Shown in pieces: positions 50,610-61,100 of a stretch of DNA of 64,000 bases (position 1 is its first letter; every line of letters starts with the position of its first letter). Source of the stretch: Siphonodentalium dalli (Eukaryota > Mollusca > Scaphopoda > Gadilida > Siphonodentaliidae); the NCBI GenBank assembly GCA_032622095.1, contig CP136068.1, positions 148,935,365 through 148,999,364 of the forward strand. The letters run 5' to 3'. The position numbers and the translations under genes are program-made. The notes below the pieces were generated by a model, which had not been told where the DNA came from, searched no databases, and was given only the letters and a program-made list of their open reading frames with translations.

Positions 50610-50735
50610 GGAGATAAACGTACCCTGTTTCGTTGTACATTCTGGGATTCGAGCACGAAAACAAGCCGGCTCGTTCACAAGCTGTTTTCATGTTCGAATC
50701 CCAGAATGTACAACTCAACAGGGTATGTTTATCTC
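50610..50735. repeat. Hairpin with about 54-bp arms
   Basis: 'ggagataaacgtaccctgtt' at 50610 pairs with 'acagggtatgtttatctcc' ending at 50735. 'gtacattctgggattcgagc' pairs with 'gttcgaatcccagaatgtac'. The loop is about 20 bases. It is a foldback or MITE-like structure. The 'ttcgaatccc' word in it is not part of a tRNA. Confidence 0.85.
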
Positions 50736-51955
50736 CTAAATAGAACATAATTTGTTTTTCATGTTTAGAGGGTGGGCGTTTGAATGTTGAAATGGCAAAG
50801 CAGATATCACACACCTGTCTGCATCCATTCTGAAGTAAGTAGTGGGAATTCGTTGAATAATCTCTTAATTAATCATGAGTTGAACTTGGACCAGAATAGC
50901 TATGTTAAGCACCACAGTCAGTGTAATACACAGTTGTTTACAGGCTGGTGATTGATTCACAACGGATATTAAATTAAATATATTTTGGTACCATGCGGAG
51001 TTCTCAACAAAACGTATATATTATGGAGTTCGTCTCAACAAAGCTACTGTCATTTAGGGATTTTGTACCCGGTTATATATGTACGCGAGTATTTAGTAGG
51101 ATTCCGGTTGGTAAGTATGTCCGATACGTAAAATCTACCACAGTAATCATATATAGGTATTTGCTACATACGCTATCTTGGTAGTTGTTTTCTGTCAATT
51201 ATTTTGTGAAATTGATTATTCTCCCCTGACCATTTAAACATTTGGCAAACATGCCCATGTATGCCACAGTGGAGTTATTTTGTTGCCCATTAGAGAGAAT
51301 CAGGACCTTCGAAGTGGGTTCATTTGAAGTAACATAGACGTTTGTAGAACGACTATCATTAGCACGTATACAAACAAATATGCGTCAGAAAAAAGTCCCA
51401 CAACATAACATTCGTAAAGACACATATGAACGTACTCGTATTGTAGTGGTGCGCACATGTTGACAATGAAACATAAATATCACAATGCCCACTGTCTATC
51501 CCATTCATACATGTAGTCGATGTGTAAGGTCGATCGTTTTGTTATAATGTACAATGTATAATGTATAATTTGTGTACATATTTTATCAATAGATGGATGC
51601 AGTGTGATATAGTTAAGTTAATGCGTGACATGAGTTGCATCTACCAATTGAGGGTGTACGGTCCATTGTTTCCCATCCCATCCTTACTGTACCGTTGTTT
51701 CCCATCCCATCCTTACTGTACCATTGTTTCCCACCCATCCTTACTGTACCGTTGAACGTGGTCGATCGTTGCTAAGTGCCACTCTTTGATGTCATAGCTG
51801 TTGTATTCGTCGCGGTGTTGTTTATAACAACTGGGCCAGTTGCTATTACTACATATAATACTTTTTTGATCCCATACGCATGTCTCCTACAATCTTTGTA
51901 TGGGTGATTCACGATCATTTTTTACTTTCATTGCAATTGCATCACCGCGGCGAGC
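50736..51955. other. Upstream region of the PAN/C-type lectin gene
   Basis: No further gene. The last 300 bases before the ATG at 51956 should hold the promoter. A 'catataatac' word near 51850 could be a TATA element, but I cannot support it beyond position. Confidence 0.35.
51665..51752. repeat. Three-unit minisatellite, 29 bp
   Basis: 'tttcccatcccatccttact' plus 'gtaccgttg' is repeated three times, the third unit being about 4 bases shorter. It lies about 200 bases upstream of the lectin start codon. Confidence 0.9.
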
Positions 51956-52199
51956 ATGTGGTTGATCAAATTCCTCAGTTATGCGGTGGCCTATATAGAG
52001 GTATCGCTCGCTGGTGGCAGGTACTACGAATGGAACGTAAATTACACCGACGGAGGAGATATTGTTTCAGTCGCCAAAGCCTGGTCTGAAATCAGTTGTG
52101 CAGCAGAGTGTTATGAATCATCGCAGTGTTATTCATTTCACTACAGCGAGGCAGGTTGTCATTACCTGGGCGACCGCAGCGGACAGTTCAAAGACACAC
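51956..52199 (+). CDS. Lectin exon 1: signal peptide and PAN-like domain
   Basis: 244 bases, 81 codons plus one base. It ends before GTGAGT at 52200, a consensus donor. If the intron were retained the frame would end a few codons later (REYLLIR), which shows why the exon border is needed. Confidence 0.8.
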
Positions 52200-55100
52200 G
52201 TGAGTATTTACTCATAAGATAATAGAGACGTTTCTATTGAAAAACGGAAAGATTCAAACTTGAGTCGCTATAGCGTCCGACGACAAGATGATTCGAGCAG
52301 GGACGTGAGCAGAGGGTCACTGTTGGGGGGAGTCCACAGTGAACTGTCCAACTGTACCTCTCTCGCAATAAACCATACCAAAATATGATGTTCGCGAAAT
52401 GCCACCTGCACCCCACCCTTCGGTTGCAACTTTCCAAAATTTCACCTGATGGCACGTTCATACCAAATTTTGACCAAATATAGAAGTAGTACAGGAGGCT
52501 CGTTGAATTCACATGGCGGGTAAAATTGTTTGTACTAAAATTTTCAATTTTTTTTTTTTCAAAACATAATTTTTTTTTCCAAAATTTCAAAAAAAAGTTT
52601 TTAAAAATCTCAAAAATTTATAACGAGTTTTCGGTCTCTTACCCAAATATCGGCCGACTATTAAATGTCGAATGTTTTTAAATTATTTGCGTGTAATATC
52701 TTTTGTTATTGGCCAACTATTTGTTCAAACAAATTTTAAATATTTTTCATGAAACTCTGTTAATTTTATTAATCGATGTTTTGAAATAGCTTTATACCAA
52801 TTATATGTGTATGGACTGGTTCGAGTCGCTGTAATCTTGGCCATTGACACTATAGGTATGAATGCATACATTCCAGTGTTTATCATCAGACGCAGTCTCG
52901 TCTATTACATCATATAATTGTCTCCACAATACCTGAAATAATTTAACGCCATTACTCTTACATAAATAATAAAGAGCGTTTATTCTTTACTTCTCTATCC
53001 CGATGAAGTTATTGAGTATATGACACACGTGCATTATCGCGAATTATTGGAAGAATTATTGAGATGTTGTACTATTTTGAAAGCAGTCCCGCTCAGACGA
53101 AGAGCGTGATGCGAAATTACTACCCCGAATGAACTGACATATTCTATGGAACAAATTTTCAATTATGTACACACACATAATCACACACGTCAATAGGGTA
53201 ACACTGTATAGGTCGAAAAAGAGTGGCACCTTGGATAAATTGACCAAATGACTGCTATTATATCTGTTGACAGCTATATGTGGTCCGATTCGTTCAATTA
53301 AGTTATCGATAGCTTGTCTGAACATCATTACTTGTTTAACGGGTTATGATTACGTAAGGTTGATAAGCTGTGTCATTGTTAGCATGTATGCATACATAAT
53401 ACGTACATGTGATAAGACACTCAATAATAGAAGTTACCTTTGTGTTGTTGTTATAACAACCTTACGTAATAACCACTTATCGACCTATTCATACTTACGC
53501 TCATATATAATCTTATATAATGTTGCCTCATCTGTGCTAACTATTTTCAGGAGTTATGGTATACAAATATCTATGATTGCGTGTGTGATCACCTGTACAT
53601 ATTATCAGTTTATCGAGCTAAAGTAAGTAATCTGTACATATTAAGCGTATTAGCAGCTTATCGCGTGATCAGTAAGTGTGCCAATCGGGTGTCCACATAT
53701 GTCCACAATGTTTTATTTGCAATAATTGGACACTATACTCTCACGTAAATAACAAGGAGCCTTTATTTATTACCTCTCTATCACGATGAAGTTATTAAGC
53801 ATCGTGTAGCACTATTTCACCAAAGGTCACATGTTAGACGTGCACACGTATACATACGTAATATCAGACTAAACAAAGCTGTTGATATGTTTCTTTCATC
53901 TTTTATATGATGGCGCTATATGTTATATACTCGATAGACCTAGTTACCGCCTGTGCTCAATCGCACATAAGCGAAACAAACGCTCTTTATTTAAATAACA
54001 GAGAGGCTACTCTAACACTCTTAGTTTTTCCAACAAAATAGTTATCAAATTCGATCACCAATAGAACTGTCTGTGAAACAACGATGACTTATAACAATCT
54101 TTAACTTATTTATCGATCTATGCTAGAACATGGCCGCAACAAAATCATGACCATTACAAAAAACATTACCTTACCATTACGCATGAATATAAATTTACCA
54201 TGCGTAAATATTGTCAGATTATCGTCTGATGAGCAAATCCGATGTTTACATTATACTTAATCTCAGGTATGACTAGAATTGTATCATGTGTGCACATGAC
54301 ATCATTAGAAGGGGCAATACACTCAAGGAGTTAAAGTGACACGAACCAAGGGACGTGATGCAATATTGGTGTTTGAATATTAAAGGAACACAAGACACTC
54401 TAAAGGGACACAAGACACTCATTATGAATGAATGTTAACAATACAAGCGCAGTGGTTTGAAGTTAAAATGACACAGAACAATATTTAAAGTTCAAATTTT
54501 CGGGCACTTAATGCGCCTTTTATCATTACGTATCGTTTCTCACTCTACAATTCCCAATAATCCACTCACTCTCTCCCCGCTTATAGATATATAACGAAAA
54601 CGAGAATATCATGTTGATGAAGTTTATTGAAATTTAATCGTGATATTTGTATACCATAACTCCCGAAAATAGTTAGCACAGATGAGGCAACATTATATAA
54701 GATTATATATGAGCGCAAGTATGAATAGGTCGATAAGTGGTTATTACGTAAGGTTGTTATAACAACAACTAAAAGGTAACTTATATTATTGAGTGTCTTA
54801 TCACATGTGCGTATTATGTATGCATATTTTTGATAACTAATTATCGCGTTAATGCTAACAATGACACAGCTTATCAACCTTACGTGATCATAACCCGTTA
54901 AACAAGTAATGATGTTCAGACAAGCTATCGATAACTTAATTGAACGAGTCGGACCACACATAGCTGTCAACAGATATAATAGCAGTCATTTGGTCAATTT
55001 ATCCTAGGTGCCACTCTTTTTCGACCTATACAGTGTTACCCTATTGACGCGTGTGAGTATGTGTGCGTACATAATTGAAAATTTGTTCCATAGAATATGT

Positions 55101-58100
55101 CAGTTCATTTGGGGTAGTAATTTCGCATCACGCTCTTCGTCTGAGCGTGACTGCTTTCAAAATAGTACAACATCTCAATAATTCTTCCAATAATTCGCGA
55201 TAATGCACGTGTGTCATATACTCAATAACTTCATCGGGATAGAGAAGTAAAGAATAAACGCTCTTTATTATGTATGTAAGAGTAATGGCGTCACATTATT
55301 TCAGGTATTGTGGAGACAATTATATGATGTAATAGACGAGACTGCGTCTGATGATAAACACTGGAATGTATGCATTCATACCTATAGTGTCAATGTCAAA
55401 AATTACAGCGACTCGGACCCGTCCATACACATATAATTGGTATAAAGCTATTTCTAAACATCGCGTCTGATGATAAACACTGGAATGTATGCATTCATAC
55501 CTATAGTGTCAATGGCCAAGATTACAGCGACTCGGACCAGTCCATACACATATAATTGGTATAAAGCTATTTCTAAACATCGATTAATAAAATTAACAGA
55601 GTTTAATGAAAAATATTTAAAATTTGTTTGAACAAATAGTTGGCCAATAACAAAAGATATTACACGCAAATAATTTAAAAACATTCGACATTTAATAGTC
55701 GGCCGATATTTGGGTAAGAGACCGAAAACTCGTTATAAATTTTTGAGATTTTTAAAAACTTGTTTTTGAAAATTTTGGAAAAAAAAATTATGTTTTGAAA
55801 ACAAAAAATTTGAAAATTTTAGTACAAACAATTTTACCCGCCAAAAAATCTATTTTTAGATGTGAAGTCAACTTATAACAAACTATGCTGTTCATGGTCC
55901 AAAAACAACAATGTCCCACTAATTATTGGTTGGAAGATCAAACAATGAGAACAATTTCAACCTATAACTGGTGTAAAAAATTCCCATTGCTGTTGTGTCA
56001 GTCATAACATTTTCAACTGTTGAACATTATGACCACAGTTGGGGACACACTTAAAGTGATGTGAAACACTCCGGTATGGTGATCAAATATAAATGGAGAA
56101 TAATCTTGTTCAAAGTAGTAAGTTTGGGGGTAGACACTACCACCCCGGCCTGTAGCAACATACCAGGCTAATTCGCATCATCGTCAGACATTCTCGATCT
56201 ATCGATACTGGTTTAGATCATTCATAGTATTGGCATGTACATGTACGACCAATTCAGAACGTATAGCAAGCGCGATAACCAAATGACTATATATATAGTC
56301 GTACGCCACAAAACTGTAAATGTTCAGCTTATGTGTATAGATGTTAGGTTTATAACACAAAAATACGCACTCACATGAAAAAATAGTACGTTCTATTCAA
56401 TTATGATGCGGTGTGAGTTATCATTATCACCCGAGGTTAAATGGTCCTGAATAGAGTCAGCACCTTTAGTTGACTTTTTCTGAAGTATTTTTGAAAGTAT
56501 TGTATTTAAAGTTGTAATTTGCGCGGAACCTGACATGCAACTAGCATGGTTCTCTTGTCTCGAATTTGCCCTGTCGTTCGCCATCGAGCACGATTATCTC
56601 GGATATCATGGATACAACACATCATACACCATACATAGGTTGGTGCTTTCAAGATATATTAAAATGTCAAAAGCAATGATCATGTTAATCTATTCCGTGG
56701 TATTTATGGTGTAATGCCAAGTGGTAATTTGCATGCAGTACACTGTAATATGTGAACTATTATTTAACTATGTTTAAGATTGTTTTAGGTTTAAATTTCA
56801 GGTTTTGTTCGATTCCAGGAGTCGATATACATGTAAAGCAGCATGTTCTCAAATGAGACAATTTGTACATTTTATAGATTAAGATGGAGTAACTAAAATC
56901 TGATCCAATTAGTCGGAAGTTGTCGGATATAGTATCGCGTAAAAGTGTGCTATGTAGCCGCCAATTCCTAAACCAATTATCGAAAGGTAAATAAAAACAA
57001 GTTTGTGAAACGAACTTGGTATACCTTCAACTACATCCCATAAACAACATGAACTTGTAGGACATGTTATCTTGTTGAACGAATGTTTAGTAAGCTCGGA
57101 TCTACTAGATTTGTCTGAAAATGTTATTAGAAAAGACACAGAAGACACGTGGTGACAGCCATCTTGTTGGCATTTCCATGGACTTCCCTGTTATGACAAT
57201 AAACACTAGCACGCAGTGTTCATGCTGGGGCGAAAAAAACATATTTTGGTCAATTCTGAATTTTGTTTGGCCAAATTAAAAAAACCTTGGCCAATTAAAT
57301 CCTCAATTTTTTGGTCTCACAATTAATTAATACATTTGTTTTATTTAACATATAACATTCTTCTAGACTTCTTAAATCCCACCAGTGTTACTTGACAATA
57401 TACCACTACCCACCATCTACCATTCAGCCTTATGACAGACAACGGATTTATTAGTGTTAATACTCATTACTGTTTTATTACATTGTTTGATAGTGTACTT
57501 TCAATTCATGCCTTTAACTTAAATTGTTACTCATTAAGGGTATCACCTAATCTGAAGTAAGCTTATACTATAAGGCTTATACTATAAGTTTACTCTCATG
57601 TCGCTCCCGTTACAAAATCAATTTGGGTTTTTAAATTAGATTTCCAATTTTAAAGTTAAAAAAAAAACAGTTTGCGAAAATTGTTGTTTTTTTTGTTTGT
57701 TTTTTTTTTTTAAATGCCATTGGCCACTTTGGCCTATGACACCGTGAACCCTGCTAGCACGTGGTGTCAGTCATCCATCCAGCGTAACGATGGGGACATA
57801 ACTCTACATTGCAGTTTGTTCGTGAACGTGTGGTTTTATTTCAGGATGCCCTAGCAATTACATCCTCGACATTGCAACCAAAGTTTGCTTCCGGATTGTC
57901 GTGGCATCTGTTCTACACCAAGACGCTCTGGTTGCATGCGCAGCGGAAGGTGGCCATCTCTTCAGGATCTGGAACATGCAGATATGGACTATGCTTGTCA
58001 TCGAACTCAGCAAACCAGGTCAGTGCTAACATGGTGCTTTGAAGTTTTGTCCTTAGCCAGCCTCACCACAACACAAATTAAAGCGATTGCATTCAGCATT

Positions 58101-61100
58101 GATTGCTTGATTGATTGGGGTTTAAGGCCATATCACGACATTGCCAGCTTTAATGGTGGAGGAAATCCCCACACTTACGGCTAATCTAACAACGATTCTA
58201 ATGGCTGATAAACTCGTCGACTATGTGCGGCAAGCCATCGGTGAGAAATTGGCAACTCCACCAGATAAGGATTTCGAGTTACAAAGTCCATCACGGAAAT
58301 ATTTGGATTAGAACCCTCATCGCAGCGTTGGAGGGCGAGGCGGCTTGGGGTTGTACCCTTAACCGACTGAGACACCGATGCCCCATTATATTCAAGACTA
58401 AATATATTAAACAAGTTGTATATTACTACACGACCAGACGCGACAAAGTATTTGCAAACACATGTACATTATTTAGAGTATATGATATTTGACTGATTTC
58501 AACGCTGTAAATTGTGGTATTTGATGGCTATAATGGGCCTTTTTAGCCCTGTTTAACCCTTTACCCAACAGAACGGCCCTGTGCCAATGCATTCTCTTAT
58601 ATATGCGAGTCGACCATAGGTCGCCTCGCATATATAAGAGAATGCATTGGCTTAACACATTACAAATTATAAAATTGTTAAAGAATGTAAGAAAAAATGG
58701 TAAAAAAAGAATTTTTTTAGGCCAATGCATTCTCTTATATATGCGAGGCGACCTATGGTCGACTCGCATATATAAGAGAATGCATTGGCACAGGGCATAA
58801 CTGTAACTATCACAATGTGGTCAAGGAGCCGATTCCAATGATATCCATATTTGTATGGTTCTATTGAGACAGACCGAAGATATTTTAGGCTGTTGAAGCT
58901 TTATTTGGCCGGTTTTGGGCGGTTTGTTGGGTAAATGGTTAACCGCTTTTAGGTCTCGTTCTCTTGAACTGGTATATGTTGTCCGTAACATACATTCACA
59001 AATAAACCGCGTCAATTCCGGCCATCACTGTCGGAAACTATAACATTAAATAGCAATCAATACTGTTTCTATTAATGTTGTAAAGTTTGGCAGATTACTA
59101 TATACAGACTAGTGGCGAAAGTAGATGGTACAGTAATGCCCTAATTAATCGACCCCTTAACCAAAGCAGAATTATGGGTAACTTTTCAGGATTTAGTTGG
59201 AAATATGGCTTGTTGCCATTCATCGGAAAGCTCTCCCCGAGAGCTTTCAGATGAATGGCAACAAGCCATATTTCCAACTAAATCCTGAAAAGTTACCCAT
59301 ATGTCTGCTGTGGTTAAGGAGTTGATTAATTATAGCATTACTGTAGGTAAGTGGGAAATCTAAGTCCTTCTTCACACATTTTCGTAACTGGTATTCAGGT
59401 TCCCAGGTGTGTGCCAATATGAGAACCAGAGGAAGAACCCAACATTCACGATTTGTTCGGCATGTATGTCCAAAATAACGAACCAAATTCCACAGTTATG
59501 GAACCAAGCTTGTTTCTAAATTTTGTCCCGATGGGAGAAGCAATCTGGGTTGATTTTGTTCTCTATCGGATTTTCCGAATATAACCAGCATATGGAACCA
59601 AGTTTAATTTGATAAAGATGCAATTATATATGTAATGGGTAAATGACATAACATAGAAAATAGAAAACAATGAAAATAGACCAGAATATTCTGCAGGTTT
59701 TATATTTGGATAATACAATCATTGTTGTTAGAACCAGGTTTCCTTACAAAAGATGACAACCAAGACCTCAAAATAATCAGCAAGTAATTAGTTGAAAATG
59801 GGCATAACTCCAGAAATGAAAGGACTAGACACAAATTAGAACTTGGCTTGTATCTATATTTGTATTATATTTGTATTATATTTGTATTATATTTGTATTA
59901 TATTTGTATTATATTTGTATTATATTTGTATTATATTTGAGTAAACCAGCAACATATTTGAAAGAAATCGGATATCTATATCATAAACTACAGCCGTCAT
60001 CCGGAAACCAACATTTTAAACTGACTGAAACTTCCTTTGGGTTTCCCATTTGGTTCAGGAAATGCCTCCCAGGAAGCAAATGTGTGAAGAAGGACTTAGA
60101 TTTCCCACTTAACTACAGCAATGCTCTAATTAAGCGACTCCTTAACCACAGCAAAATTATGGGTAACTTTTTCAGGATTTAGTCGGAAAATGGCAACAAG
60201 CCATATTTCCGACTAAATCCTGAAAAGTTACCCATAATTCTGCTGTGGTTAAGGAGTCGATTAATTATGGCATTACTGTACCATCTACTTTCGCCACTAG
60301 CCTACATAGTAATCTGCCAAAATGTACAACATTAATAGAAACAGTATTGATTGCTACATAATGTTATAGTTTCCGAGTGATGCGTGAAAGCATTGTGCTG
60401 TGATATTATGTTACAATCCTAAGCACGGTTGTTGTGTCGTGGTTTCGGAATGTTCTATTAGTACGTAAATACGTTTTGAAGCTTATGCTATTAAACTTGA
60501 TATCACACTATGGTGGTTCATCGAATCAATAAAGTTACCCCACATCAATCCAATGATTGGAGTCTAGATATGAATGTGAGACAGTCTGTGTACATTTATG
60601 TGTGAATTGGTATCTCGTAGGAATGACGCTTGATCTGGTCTTCAATAAATCATCTTAACACCAAACGCGTAGACTGATTGTTAACTTTTAGACTGGGACA
60701 TTTAAGCTAGGTCGTGTTCCCAAACACACCCTGGATTCAGATTGGTGCTACGAAGAATCGATCTTAGAACCAAACTGCTTGGTTCTATGACGGTATTTGG
60801 TTTTCCGGGGAACCAGATTGAGGACTTTTTGTTTTACATAGAGTGTATTGACAGTGGCAGGGTGTAGTATCGTTATTTAATGTGTCAAATTTTCTCAATA
60901 AAATCTAACCAACCACTACAATCGAACTTGTAATTATAAATATGCATAATTCGGATATTAGTTCCCATCATTTGGAAGACCTGTAATCGAAAAACACAGT
61001 ACAAAATTTACGATCACGACATTAATGCTTTAAGCTCGCCGTTTTACTGTACGACAAAAAGTGCTTATCCTCCTTTTAAAATTTACTTCTCGGATTATGG

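Larger units (their letters stand above)
59023..60382. repeat. Inverted duplication containing two MITEs
   Basis: 59023-59385 and about 60070-60382 are inverted copies: 'cggaaactataacatt' ... 'gtggcgaaagtagatgg' on the left and its complement on the right, with 'gacttagatttcccactt' as inner edge. Each arm contains its own palindromic MITE. The spacer (59386-60069) includes a 10-bp microsatellite and no gene. All of it lies in lectin intron 2. Confidence 0.85.

Noticed and set aside
50680-50712. 'ttcgaatcccagaatg' as a tRNA T-arm
   Set aside because: It is one arm of a 126-base hairpin; its mirror copy sits on the other side and no cloverleaf forms.
57885-58184. A 99-codon frame over lectin exon 2
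   Set aside because: It is in the wrong phase. The phase fixed by exons 1 and 3 gives the C-type lectin motifs instead.
58181-58414. A 77-codon minus-strand frame
   Set aside because: It is the body of a tRNA-derived SINE.
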